Positions 35,485 through 45,700 of a stretch of 64,000 nucleotides of DNA are shown piece by piece (the stretch's first letter is position 1; every line of letters starts with the position of its first letter). The position numbers and the translations under genes were made by a program. Location: contig CM048846.1 of assembly GCA_026545225.1 (NCBI GenBank), positions 14,223,975-14,287,974 of the forward strand, given 5' to 3'. Source of the stretch: Cornus controversa (taxonomy: Eukaryota > Streptophyta > Magnoliopsida > Cornales > Cornaceae). The notes beneath the pieces are model-generated. The model did not search any database. It had not been told where the DNA came from and worked only from the letters and a program-made list of their open reading frames with translations.

Positions 35485-36344
35485 CCCTAGGCCTAGAGGT
35501 GTATATTCATTTGTAAATATGTGTGTGTATATACACACGTGTGTCGCCTGTGTGTGGATTTGGTCATATAGGTTTATAGTTCTAATTATTTTTTAATATC
35601 TAGTAAGTGCTAGAAGTGTACTATTCTTAATTTTTATTCCAATACAATTATATCTGTATGTATGCATGAATCAAACACCACTTTTGCCAAGTTCAAAACT
35701 CGGAGCAATGATTTTTGCACCAAGTATATCTTCTTTTCTTCTTTAATCAAACACCACTTTTGCCTATTCCTTCAAATTTATCAGTAAATAAATTTTCAAA
35801 CAAAACTAAAAATGTAATACAGTTAAATCTAAGTTGTAATAACAAAGAAAAAGTCAGGTTTTTTTATTGGGTTTTGACGTGAACACGAATCCTTTGGATT
35901 CAGTGTTTTCTGGACAATTAAATGTTTATACTATTAAATTAAAATCGAAAATGTCAAACTGTTAAATCAAAGATGCAATAACAATAAAAAAGTGTGGTAT
36001 TATCAGAAGATGCAATAATAATGAGAAAGTGTTGCATCTTCGATTTAATAGTACTGCATTGTTGCAATTCGATTTAATATATTGGATTAGTGTTGCATCA
36101 TTGAAGTAAATGTGTTGTTGGATTTATTCATCAATATTGCATCATCGATGTAGTGTGTTGCATTCTCGATTTAAATTGCATTGAATCACCCAGAACACTA
36201 AAGAGATCCTAATTAAGGTTTTAATATTGAAGGGTGTGATTAGATTACGTGGTTGCATACTTCCACAATTTATATTCATCAAGCGTTTGAGATCAACATC
36301 AAGTAAGAACTCAAGTGTACAATGAGAGATTTCATGATAGACTA
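35485..36344. other. Intergenic downstream of HIPP gene 2
   Basis: Contains TG/TA microsatellites near 35520-35545. The ATCAAACACCACTTTTGCC segment recurs after HIPP gene 3 near 43440, so the duplicated unit includes 3' flank. Repeated GTTGCATC and GATTTAATAG motifs occur at 35990-36180. No gene. Confidence 0.4.
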
Positions 36345-36392
36345 CTCTTTTTTTTCTTTTCTTTTTTCTATTCTAATCACCCAATATCAATA

Positions 36393-36712
36393 GAATAGGA
36401 TTTTGCAGCAAATAATTAGGTCCTCAAGTGAATATGAAATGAAGACAACTCACTATAACAAACTAGATTTTAGGGTGGAGCGACTTGGTTAAAAAGGCTC
36501 CAAAATCTGTCGCATAGAACTTTTTGCGACGACTACAAAAATTGTTGCAATTGGAGATTTTGCAGAAAATAAAGATCCTCAAATGAATATGAAATGAAGA
36601 CAACTCACTTTAACAAACTAGGTTTTAGGGTGGAGTGACTTTGTTAAGAAAACTCCAAAATCTATTGCAAAGAACTTTTTGCGATGACTACAAAAATCGT
36701 TGCAATTAGAAT
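36393..36712 (+). repeat. Tandem duplication of about 158 bp
   Basis: Two copies (about 36393-36553 and 36554-36712) share GAATATGAAATGAAGACAAC, AACAAACTAG.TTTTAGGGTGGAG, GCTCC/ACTCCAAAATCT and ACTTTTTGCGA.GACTACAAAAAT. Block X has only one copy, so the doubling is specific to X'. Confidence 0.85.
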
Positions 36713-37167
36713 TGTCGTACCATAAGTCCAACAACTGGAGGGCAACATCATGGTCCCAAAAGGGTAGTTGCTAATGGATCATCTGGACGTGGGTAATTAT
36801 AAACATAAATAAAACAACTTGTTAGTCGATATAGTTTTTACTATTAAATCGGATAAGCAACCGCGAAAATCAAAGTTTCTATAAACCGTTAAGAGTAGGG
36901 CGAATGAATAGCACCTGTCTTTCTTTCTATTGCATTGCATTCTATATCATCCAGGACAATCCAAAAATAGTGATATTTTGAATAGAGAATTAAATTTTTA
37001 TCTAAGGTTGATTAAATCAATTACACAATTTAGTGAAACGTATTATGGCTCATTTCAATGCCTAAAAGAAATAGCTCCATTAAATCTTACCCCTTTTAAA
37101 ATTATGTCATGTCATCCATCACAAAGTATGACATGATAGATCTTACTCGATTGGTTTATTAATGTTA

Positions 37168-37258
37168 CCAAAAGGCATCTAGTCCAATGATATAACCCCC
37201 ACCCTCAAAGTGGAGGGGTTGGGTTCAAGACCCGACATAGGCAAAAAAAAAAAAAAAA
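37168..37258 (+). mobile_element. tRNA-derived SINE-like copy with poly-A tail
   Basis: CTAGTCCAATGATATAAC is a box A-like segment. GGGTTCAAGACCC at 37209-37221 matches a polymerase III box B. A run of about 16 A follows at 37243-37258. The block-X partner lacks this insertion at the same point. Short, family not assigned. Confidence 0.5.
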
Positions 37259-38226
37259 TGTGTGAGCACTAATCTTGAAATGCACAAAAACTTAGCCAAA
37301 TTTAAGTTCAACCAACTGAAGTGTTCAATTATTGTTTATTATATATAAGTTGGCGTGGTAGTTAAAAATTGTTTCATCACTTTTATTTTTGGTGCGTTTA
37401 ATTCAATAAGTTTCATCACCTAGAAGGTAAGTACGTAAGAGAAATTGAAACTATGTTTTGGAGGTGTCAATTCAGTGCTCTAAAACGCAATATATATGAG
37501 TGTTAATGAAAAAACCAAACTCTTAATCATGTAATTATTCGTACCAATTCTTCAAGAAAGAAAAATGATTCGCACGCCGGTTAAAGAACAATACTTGCCT
37601 CCTCATCTGTCAAGGTCGAAGAACTCTCTTCTAACTGGGTAGGTGCCACAATAGAATTATGACAAGTGACTAAAAATTTATAAAATATAAACTATAACAA
37701 AATTAAAATCAAAACCGATTTAACTATTTAATCAAAGGATCAAAAATTTCATTCCGACATGGCTGTATAAACGAACTAAAATTATGGTATTAAAAACTTA
37801 AGAGAGATCAACCATATGTTTTTTCACTAGATTGTTGATACCATCTATTCTTCAATTGCTTTGAGATTAAATAATAGATACATAGGGATGGAAACGAGAT
37901 AGGTATGGGGCGGGTTCGGCCACATCCTGCCCTGCCCCGATTAGAAAAGGCTTTTCCCATACTCATGATGGGTTTGTACACCTGATCCCATTCCTGTCCC
38001 GAGTTGATAGCCCCGATTCTGATTCGACCTCACCTTGTCCCAATGGTATATATCCACAAGCACAAAAACATATTTATATATATGTGCTTAATAGAATTGT
38101 GCTTAATTATTCTAGAGAGAGAGAGAACTGGAGCATGAGGGGGTGGGGTGGGGGGCACTATGCGCAAGGAAAAGTAAAGGTGAGACTGTCGCACATATTG
38201 GGTCTTGGAAATATTACAGTTAATAG

Positions 38227-38782
38227 TTAGGAAGTACGGATACTCCAAAAAATCTCTTGTGGCCGTATTGGACACGTATTTGATACGGATACGTGTCCGA
38301 TACTCCGAAAAAGTATCTCATTTTTTTAAATTATTTTTTGAATGTCGAATACATCTACGCGAAAATACGTTTTAGGATACGTATGAAATATGTCGGGATA
38401 CGTCTGGGATACTTTTAGGATACTTTTTGAGACAGATTTGTAATTTTTTGTTCTATAAAGTAGGGTTGAGATTGTAATATTAACAACTTTATAGGTTAGA
38501 AAAGAAGGGTCATTTTATAATAAAACAAAAAAAATTTTAAAACCCCCAAGCAGGTGTGTCAATGTAAAGAATATTAGGAAAGACAGAAGATTTCTAAATT
38601 TTAACTTCTTATATTTTGTATAATTGCTTTAAATATATTTATTGTATGTTTGAAGAATAAAACTTAATATTTTATGTATAATATTATATTTTTATTTATT
38701 TGACATATCCTTGTCGTGTCCATATCTTATTTTTTTGAAATTTTCTGTATCACTATATCCGTATCATGTTCGTGCTTCCTAG
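38227..38782. mobile_element. hAT-like MITE, 556 bp
   Basis: Ends TTAGGAAGTACG and (inverted) CTAGGAAGCACG match at 10 of 12. Flanks GTTAATAG (38219-38226) and GTTAAGAG (38783-38790) match at 7 of 8. Subterminal zones are rich in GATACG and its complement (GGATACGTGTCC, GTGTCCATATC). No ORF. Confidence 0.75.
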
Positions 38783-38801
38783 GTTAAGAGTAAATATATA
38801 C

Positions 38802-38804
<3 letters not shown>

Positions 38805-38852
<48 letters not shown>
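38805..38852. repeat. TA microsatellite, about 48 bp
   Basis: Uninterrupted TA dinucleotides between the inner hAT-like MITE and the possible right end of the outer element. It is a likely hypervariable locus. Confidence 0.95.
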
Positions 38853-38854
<2 letters not shown>

Positions 38855-39171
38855 GTTTAGGGCGGGCAAGATAGAATGAAATTTGTCCCCGCCCCACACT
38901 GAGTATTATTATTATTATTTTCTATACCCGTCTCTAACTCTATTAAAGAAGTCTCATACCCTTCACACCACCTAAGGTTCTTCTTTATTACCCATAGATG
39001 AAAGTTTTGAAAAAATAACTCTAACACCCGTTGTAGAGTTAACAGATGTTAGTTTGTTAAAGGCAGTAGTAAAATTACAAAATTATCCTCATTTTAACAC
39101 AATAATTGCACTGTCATGTTTACTCTGTAAGCATCTGACCCTAACCATTCATCACACATACCATACATACA

Positions 39172-39738
39172 TTGGGATGGCAATTTGCCCTGCCCCGTCA
39201 GGTACCCGCCCCGCTTCGCTCCGTTTACGGAACCGTTTAAGGAAACGGAATGGGGATGGGGTTAGAGAAAATAACTCGCATTTAAACGGGACTAGGACGG
39301 GGGTAAGACCCTACCCCGACAGGTACCCACCTCGTTTAAGTATATATATATTTATACTTATATATATAATATATAGAGGAAATATTAATAATGTATAAAG
39401 GAAATATTAATATTATATATATCATACAACTATACAAGTTTATTATATCAATAATGGATGACTCAATATTATCCATTGCGTTGCAAGTACCTAAATGTGT
39501 GTTTTTGGTGTATATGTATCAAAATATTAGATTTATTATTATAAAAAATTTTGCATTAAAAAAAAATGTATAAATGGGGCGGGGTGGGGAAAGTTAAACG
39601 GTTATGGAAATGGGAAAGTCAAAACCCGCCCCGCCCCGCCCCGTTTATACACGATTGTGGGGCGGAGACGAAGCGGAGAAAGTTAAACGGTTATGGGGAA
39701 TGCAAAACCCGCCCCGCCTCGCCCCGTTGCCATCCCTA
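39172..39738. mobile_element. hAT MITE, 567 bp (family copy 1)
   Basis: It starts TTGGGATGGCAATTTGCCC and ends CCCCGTTGCCATCCCTA. Perfect 8-bp target duplication TACATACA at 39164-39171 and 39739-39746, although that sequence is partly simple. The subterminal arms are rich in CCCCGCCCCG and its complement; the AT-rich centre contains CAATAATGGATGACTCAATA. The same family as the element at 40755. Confidence 0.9.
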
Positions 39739-39746
39739 TACATACA

Positions 39747-40160
39747 TACATTAGCAGTCCTTTTGCCACTAGCACTGCCATATACCCTTACCGCCGTCAC
39801 CACCACACCGACTCCTCGCCGCTGCCACCGCCACCGCTACATCGACACCTCGCCACCGCAGCAGCACCAGCACCTCTCCAAAACCCATCAGGCCCTTGCT
39901 TCCGCCACCACCACAACTACATCGACTCCTCGCCGCCACCACCACCACCACTACGCCGATGACTCGACGTCGCAGCAGCACCACCACCAGCACCTCTCTC
40001 TAAGACCCATCAGGTTGAGTCCATTCGTACCCAGTAGGTAGGAACCCACACTTGCGACGCCTCGCCACCACCGGTCATCGGTGCCTCTCTAAAACCCAAC
40101 CCATCAGTTGATTCTCCCCATTCGTACCCAATAGGAACCCACACTTGCAACAAAGAAGCT
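39747..40160 (+). repeat. GC-rich CCACCA/GCCACC segment with internal duplication
   Basis: Two copies of about 100 bp share CATCGAC.CCTCGCC, CGCAGCAGCACCA, CCAGCACCTCTC and ACCCATCAGG. A third partial copy with CGCCACCACCGGTCATCGG follows near 40060. Open frames across it are long only because CCA/GCC triplets avoid stops. Base composition is sharply unlike the surroundings, suggesting a captured coding or 5' UTR fragment. Confidence 0.7.
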
Positions 40161-40754
40161 TGATTTTTTTAATGAAATCTACTTAAGAAATAGGAAAACA
40201 ATTTACCTCATCAATCTGAGTAAAACGAAGACTGAGATCGATGGATTGGAAGGAAAACAGTTTACCCCACCACCTGCCGCCGCTTCATACTGTTTTACAT
40301 AAAAAATACAGATGCAACACAAATCTGTGTAGCCTATATTTACATATATATATATACACACACACACAGTGACAAAATCATGAGTAAAATGGTGAGATCA
40401 GAGCAATGGACATAGAAAGTGTGAGAGAGAATCGTGGTGGGAGGAGGAAATGTCGGTGGTGGGGTGGTTGCGGCGGGGGAGGGAAGGTTAGGGCTTCTGT
40501 ATTATGTATGTGTATAAAATATATTAATTAGTTATAATGTAATACATAATTGTATAAAATTTATAATAATAAGGGTAGTTTTGACATTTTAATATTTCTA
40601 ACTTGTTGACTTTTAACCATATAACAGTTAACAAATTGTAGGGGTGGTGAGAGTGTTGTCAACAAAACCTCAAGGGAGGTTGACTAAAAAATTTAAAATT
40701 TTTTTATCTATGAGTAATAAAAAAGAACCTGAGGGGGTGTCAGGATAATTTACC

Positions 40755-41319
40755 TAGGGATGGCAATTTGCCCCGCCCCGTCAGGTACCAGTCCCGTCCT
40801 TCCCCGTTTAAAACTCATTTTTGGAACCGTTTAAGGAAACGAGGTGGGGATGGGGTTAGGAAAAATAACCCGCGCTTAAACAGGGCGGGGAAGGGGGTTA
40901 GACCCTACCCCGACGGGTATCCGCCCCGTTTAAGTATATATATATATATATTTATACTTATATATATAATATATATAAAGGAAATATTAATAATATATAA
41001 AGAAAATATTAATATTATATATATCATACAATTATACAAGTTTATTATATCAGCAATGGATGACTCAATATTAGCCATTGTGTTGCATGTACCTAAATGT
41101 GTATTTTTGGTGTATATGTATCAAAATATTAGATTTATTATTATAAAAAAATTTGCATTAAAAAAAAAGAATAAACGGGACGGGGCCGGGAAAGTTAAAC
41201 GGTTATGGGGATGGGGAAGTCAAAACCCGCCCCGCCCTGTTTATACACGGTTGCGGGGCGGAAAAAGTTAAACAGTTGCGGGGACGAGAAAGTCAAAACG
41301 CACCCCGTTGCCATCCCTA
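40755..41319. mobile_element. hAT MITE, 565 bp (family copy 2)
   Basis: It starts TAGGGATGGCAATTTGCCC and ends CCCGTTGCCATCCCTA. The target duplication AATTTACC is perfect (40747-40754 and 41320-41327). The interior aligns along its whole length with the 39172 copy, including the TTATATCAGCAATGGATGAC centre (ATCAATAATGG in copy 1). Perfect flanks suggest a fairly recent insertion. Confidence 0.95.
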
Positions 41320-41327
41320 AATTTACC

Positions 41328-41878
41328 CTTTCAATTTTTAGTGTAATTAATTTGATTCTTTGAACTAGAAAGGTCTTGAAATGAATAATTTCAAGAGTAG
41401 CTTTTTCATTCACACATGCTTGCTTTAATTACTTTGAATCTGTCATGGCATACAAAAATGGGTTAAACCGATTTGTATCCAATTTTGTTTTTGTTTTTTT
41501 CTTCATATTTGATAAATTTTGAGACACTTGTCAATTGTAATTATTCTACTGTGCCACTACCCTAGTGAGAGAGTCTACAACAAATTTGGTGTTTGGCGAT
41601 AAGAAAAAAAAGTGTCGCTAAATGTCTAAAAAGTTGTCACCAAAGACTATAGCGGCGGTTCTACGCAAAGCCACTAAAGCATGGGGTTGTTAATTATGTA
41701 TCAAGGAATGTAGTGGCAAAACAAAAGCGTTGCTGAATGTCTTGGAATATAGCGACAAACAAAAATGTTACTAAATATTTTAAAAAATTGCCACTAAATG
41801 TTCATTTACGAATGACCTTTGAAGGCAATAATTTTTGCCACTAAAGATTAAGCAACCGCTGCTGAAAGCATTGAAAGA
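41328..41878. other. Spacer with GTCGCTA/TAGCGAC-type repeats
   Basis: At 41590-41860 short motifs recur: GTGTCGCTAAATGTCT, TTGTCACCAAAG, TAGCGGCGGTTCT, TAGCGACAAAC and TTGCCACTAAATG. Such dispersed short repeats resemble the subterminal regions of CACTA elements. No CACTA terminus pair or transposase is found, so no element is called. Confidence 0.35.
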
Positions 41879-41923
41879 TGAAGTTGGCTTGTCGTGAAGT
41901 TAGCTACCAGCCAGCACCGTAAA

Positions 41924-42330
41924 ACCCAAGAAAGAAAAATATATAATTGAAGTTCAAGAAACTTGTTCCACCCACAAAGCCCAAACAATACTCCATCATC
42001 GCAATCAAACTCTAGAACCCAAGAAAGAAAAAATATATAATTGAAGTTCAAGAAACTTGTTCCACCCACAAAGCCCAAACAATACTCCATCATCGCAATC
42101 AAACTCTAGAAGATTCAAACCCATCTTCCAACAGTAATTACATAGAAGGTACGTGATAAGCCTCGAGATCGATATTCAAACTCTAGAACCCAAGAAAGAA
42201 AAAATATATAATTGAAGTTCAAGAAACTTGTTCCACCCACAAAGCCCAAACAATACTCCATCATCGCAATCAAACTCTAGAAGATTCAAACCCATCTTCC
42301 AACAGTAATTACATAGAAGGTACGTGATAA
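41924..42330 (+). repeat. Three copies of a ~93-bp unit upstream of HIPP gene 3
   Basis: Units at about 41924-42015, 42016-42108 and 42187-42280 share ACCCAAGAAAGAAAAA, AATTGAAGTTCAAGAAACTT, GTTCCACCCACAAAGCCCAA and CATCATCGCAATCAAACTCT. Units 2 and 3 are each followed by the same trailer (TTCAAACCCATCTTCCAACA ... CGTGATAAGCCTCGAGA). This expansion is unique to the third HIPP promoter; copies 1 and 2 keep a single related segment. Confidence 0.9.
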
Positions 42331-42565
42331 GCCTCGAGAAGATAGTGATGACATGGGACCCAGAAGTTGCCACATGTACATATTCAAACGTGGCACATTT
42401 TTGCAGCCGCCACGTAGAAACAACTTTTCGGTGAAATATAATATAACACTATTTATATATATACGTTCCATGATCAAGAATATTCTTCAGAGTTCAGACA
42501 TATTTGCTTAGTCCTCTTAATTTAAAACTTGTGTTTCAATATAGATATTATTGAGGAGTTGGAAG
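42331..42565 (+). promoter_or_regulatory. HIPP gene 3 promoter, G-box pair degraded
   Basis: Aligned to copies 1 and 2, the first G-box reads GCCACATG (core lost) and the second AAACGTGGCAC (CACGTG changed to AACGTG). The GCCGCCACGTAG site is kept. TATA-like TATTTATATA lies at 42450-42459. The upstream CACGTGGC box of the other copies is also missing. Reduced ABA-type responsiveness is inferred. Confidence 0.6.
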
Positions 42566-43146
42566 ATGGGTGTTTTAGATTATGTCTCTGATCATCTTAG
42601 CTGTTCTCGCATTCACAGTAGTAAGACGTTCAAAAAACGCAAGCAATTGCAGGTATGATTGTATATATATATATATATATACATATGTATATATAGTATG
42701 TGTTTGTATGTGCTATATGCATCATGGGTTTTGAGTGGTTTATGATGATTTTATCACAGACGGTGGAGATAAAGGTGAGGATTGATTGTGAAGGGTGCGA
42801 GAGGAGGGTGAGGAAATCAGTGGAAGGCATGAAAGGAGTGACACAAGTGATGGTGGATCCAAAGCAGCACAAGCTTACGGTGATTGGTTATGTGGACCCA
42901 AACAAGGTCCTTCAACGTGTGAGGCAGCCGACGGGGAAGAAAGCCGAGCTGTGGCCTTATGTACCGTTTGATGTGGTGGCGCACCCTTACGCGCCTGAGG
43001 TGTACGACAGGAAAGCTCCGCCCGGGTACGTGCGGAACGTGCTGGAGGATCCTCAGACTTCTGGCCTCGCACGTGCCAGTTCTACCGAAGTGAAGTACAC
43101 TACTGCGTTCAGTGATGATAACCCCAACGCTTGTGCAGTCATGTAA
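42566..43146 (+). CDS. HIPP26-like heavy-metal-associated isoprenylated protein (copy 3)
   Basis: Exons 42566-42652 and 42760-43146 (TAA) encode 157 residues, the same length and intron position as copies 1 and 2. The N-terminus is MGVLDYVSDHLSCSRIHSS with a basic patch KTFKKRKQLQ. The HMA domain keeps IDCEGCERRV. Substitutions relative to copies 1 and 2 include MVDPKQ, VDPNKV, RQPTGKKAELWPYVPFD and LEDPQTSGLA. The C-terminus CAVM is still a farnesylation-type CaaX box. It is the most diverged of the three copies and appears intact. An antisense open frame across exon 2 is a shadow. Confidence 0.95.
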
Positions 43147-43153
43147 CTCTAGG

Positions 43154-43189
<36 letters not shown>

Positions 43190-44553
43190 GTACAGGGCTT
43201 GTCATTGGTAATGTTTAATTGTATATTCATATGTAAATGTGTGTGTGTGTGTGTGTGTGTAAACGTGTATCTGTGTGTGGATTTGGTCATTAATTAGTTA
43301 TGTTATTAACTCAATAACCAAATTAGTATTACAGGGCATTTTAAAAAGCCAATATATTCAATACTGAAATTGAAATTTAGATTGATCTGTGAAAAAAGTT
43401 CTCATATGCATTAACGTGCATTAAAATTCTCAGCATTTAATCAAACACCACTTTTGTCTATTCCTTCAAATTTCTCATTGCAACAAAATCTAGTTTTGTG
43501 AATTGTTATTGGTATGTCTCTTTTCTGAAGGTCCTTTAAGTTTTCAAACCAAGCTACTCTTGAGTAAATGTTTTCAAACAAAATTTGATTATATAACTAT
43601 AAAAGTGGGAAACAACTTTGATAGTTCTTGGAATTGCTTCTTCTATTTTTTAAAAAATGTCCCCTTAGCCGGGTGGTTAGGGGGAGAGTTAATCCTTTTG
43701 TTTCTCAATGATAGAGCAAGTGACGCAAGGTCAAGTGGAGGATTTCAAACTCCGAAAATGGTTTTGGGGGCGATCACAATGACGAAATCATCTTCTGGAC
43801 TGTCGCACAATTAGCTCAATTTTTTACAGAACTGACCATCAACTTATTCTTGAAGTAAATTGAGATATCCTTGAAGTAAATAAATGTTATATTCTTGAAA
43901 TAAATCATTTTTGTATTATTGAAGTAATGAATATATATTGCATTTTCAAAAATTATGATGGTTTTAGGAAAAAAAAAACTACCTGCGCTATATTTGACAA
44001 CCGTTTTTATTTTTGTATTTTTTATTTTATATAAAGCAGAAATAATGCTTTTATTGTGTTGCGATTTATTTTGAAATGAAAACTTGTTTGGTAACTATTT
44101 GTTGCATAATGTTTTAAAGCCAAAAACTAAAATGTTCAGATGATTAAACAAAATTATAGTACTTTATATTAACATTTTTAAAAGGCTTGCGGTAAAATTG
44201 AAAACATTTTTTCTTGCTTTTAGATTAGTGTTTTTTCTTCTTAAAGGTACAACTTGTTTATGTTTTTATTGATTTGACAAAAAAAAAACACAACAAAAAA
44301 AAATGATTATCAAAAATGTCCTTAGAAGTGTTTGCCTTGTGCCTAACACAATAACTTTACATTATTTAAGAAATAATTTTAAATTGTTAATGCAACAGCT
44401 TTATGTAACTATTTAAATGTGTCAATTTTTTGATTTAAGGATGTTATAACAATATAGTATAGTGCATTGGTGTTGTTTCTCTGAATAAATCTGTTACATA
44501 CTTATTAAATTGTTATGGCATGGGTGTTACATTTTGTGATCAGTTATACAGTA
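43147..44553. other. Intergenic with TA and TG microsatellites
   Basis: TA repeat at 43157-43187 and TG repeat at 43239-43260 lie in the probable 3' UTR of HIPP gene 3. The AAACACCACTTTTG block near 43443 is shared with the 3' flank of gene 2. The rest is AT-rich; 43980-44340 resembles MITE interior sequence but ends were not found. Confidence 0.45.
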
Positions 44554-45100
44554 TTAGAGCATCTCCCACGGCTTAGCCAAAGCACTATCTGGCGATGCAA
44601 AGAAGAAAAATGCACTCCAATGGGTTGGCTATAAAATGGGTCACACACTGAGCATCGCTTAAGCCTTGGCAGAATTAATTTGGAGTTTCATCGGGCAAAG
44701 CAAAATGGTGGGCTAGCGTATGAGGCATGAGTCAATTTAAAAAATGAACGGTTATGTGACCGTGGCAAGAGTCAATAAGGTGCTCTTTGGCCCTACAAAA
44801 TGGATTTTTTTTCAAATTTTTGTGATTTTTGATGGCTTTCTTTTTTAAAAATAAAAATCAGGTGCTGGCATTAGAGTCGTTTGACGTTGTTCCAAACAGC
44901 TCTATTAAGAAGAAAAAAATGTTTAAAAAATTATTTTTATATATATATATTTTAATTTTTCTTCTTTTTTCACATCTATAAATACAACAACCCCTACATT
45001 AATTCATCTCACAACCAATTATTCATATTTTCTCCACCTTGAACCCTAATCCATTATTTTTTCAATCTTAACTATTTTTATTGTTACAAAATTCAATTTC

Positions 45101-45700
45101 ATGGATTCCACACCACCACATTGCAACTCTTTATCAAATGATGATTTTTTGTCAATCGACCGATCTTATGAATATTATGGTGGCGATTCCCAATTTTCAT
45201 CTACTCAACCAATACCATTTTATTCATCCAAATTACCACAATCCAGTAATGTAAGACCTTTTCGAAAGCAACCGGTTCCTCGAATGTCCAATTAGTCCAC
45301 CGCCGAAGATGTGGCTCTGTGCAATGCATGGATGAAAGTTAGCAATGTGATTGGTGCAGACCAACCAAAGTAGACATTATGGGAAAAATTCTTGAATAGA
45401 GTCGAAATGAATCAGACAAGTGGCTTCAACAACCATGATAAGGAAAGTTAATTATTTTAATTAAATTCATTACTGTATCATTTTTTAATAAGTAATTATT
45501 TTAAATAATTCGATTCTAATTATTGGGCAATAATTTAATTTAGATTACATCAGTTCAACATCTTTATCGTTCCACTATAAATGAGGACTTTAAAACTTTA
45601 AGATTGTTGGAACATTTTAAAAAATTGTTCAAAATGGCGTCCATATTCTCTCGAATAAGGGAAAAACAAATCTAAAATTACGTGCGCGAAGAAGAGGAGT
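45101..45700 (+). pseudogene. PIF/Harbinger ORF1 (Myb/SANT-like) 5' part, decayed
   Basis: The frame starts MDSTPPHCNSLSNDDFLS and reaches VPRMSN before a TAG, where the family normally has Trp. It then reads STAEDVALCNAWMKVSNVIG and TLWEKFLNRVEMN, the trihelix-like segment of plant Harbinger ORF1 proteins (related to annotated 'glutathione S-transferase T3-like' and NAM-associated proteins). A further fragment near 45590-45715 reads REEEYWNQYQ. The LTR element starts at 45744, and the ORF1 C-terminal remnant lies at about 52900-53305 (REDELMLKNSNLVPTETG). Its role in the family is DNA binding together with the transposase. Confidence 0.7.

Larger units (their letters stand above)
36345..37560 (+). 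repeat. Block X': segmental duplication partner of 25130-26950
   Basis: Collinear with block X, including CTAAAAGAAAT.GCTCCATTAAATCTTA and CATGTCATCCATCACAAAGTA. X' has its own tandem doubling at 36393-36712 and a SINE-like insertion at 37168-37258, but lacks the MULE-type MITE of block X. It lies upstream of HIPP gene 3. Confidence 0.75.
37878..38939. mobile_element. Possible decayed hAT element, interrupted
   Basis: It starts TAGGGATGGAAACGAG at about 37874-37880 and may end CCCGTCTCTA at 38939. Both sides have GGGGCGGG- or CCCGCCCC-type subterminal sequence like the hAT copies at 39172 and 40755. The 8-bp flanks do not match (TAGATACA against ACTCTATT), so the borders are uncertain. A second element (38227-38782) sits inside. 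Confidence 0.4.
38950..41328. mobile_element. Long-TIR MULE enclosing a GC-rich segment (Pack-MULE-like)
   Basis: The right arm (40560-40754, continuing at 41320-41328) inverted reads GGTAAATTATCCTGACACCC, then CAGGTTCTTTTTTATTACTC. The left arm at about 38960-39110 reads CACCACCTAAGGTTCTTC, TTTATTACCCATAGATGAAA and then GTTAACAG with a TGTTAAAG block, matching in order for roughly 150 bp. Long inverted arms and a GGGTAAATTA end fit a MULE. Between them, 39747-40160 is strikingly GC-rich (CGCCACCACC repeats), and 40380-40505 on the minus strand looks like a plant 5' UTR and gene start. Two hAT copies (39172-39738 and 40755-41319) inserted later, one at the very right end. The left border is degraded. 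Confidence 0.55.

Noticed and set aside
35155-35538. 127-codon minus-strand ORF across HIPP exon 2 (similar ones at 29539-29736 and 42817-43290)
   Set aside because: It is antisense to the strongly supported HMA coding exon, has no family motif, and recurs in each copy only because the sense strand is conserved.
36454-36712. CACTATAACAAA and GCGACGACTACAAAAA motifs suggesting a CACTA transposon end
   Set aside because: No matching inverted end or 3-bp target duplication was found, and the sequence is part of a tandem duplication.
39604-40041. 145-codon plus-strand ORF rich in Pro, His and Thr
   Set aside because: It starts in a hAT MITE and runs through CCA/GCC triplets that lack stops by composition. 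Low complexity and no conserved domain.
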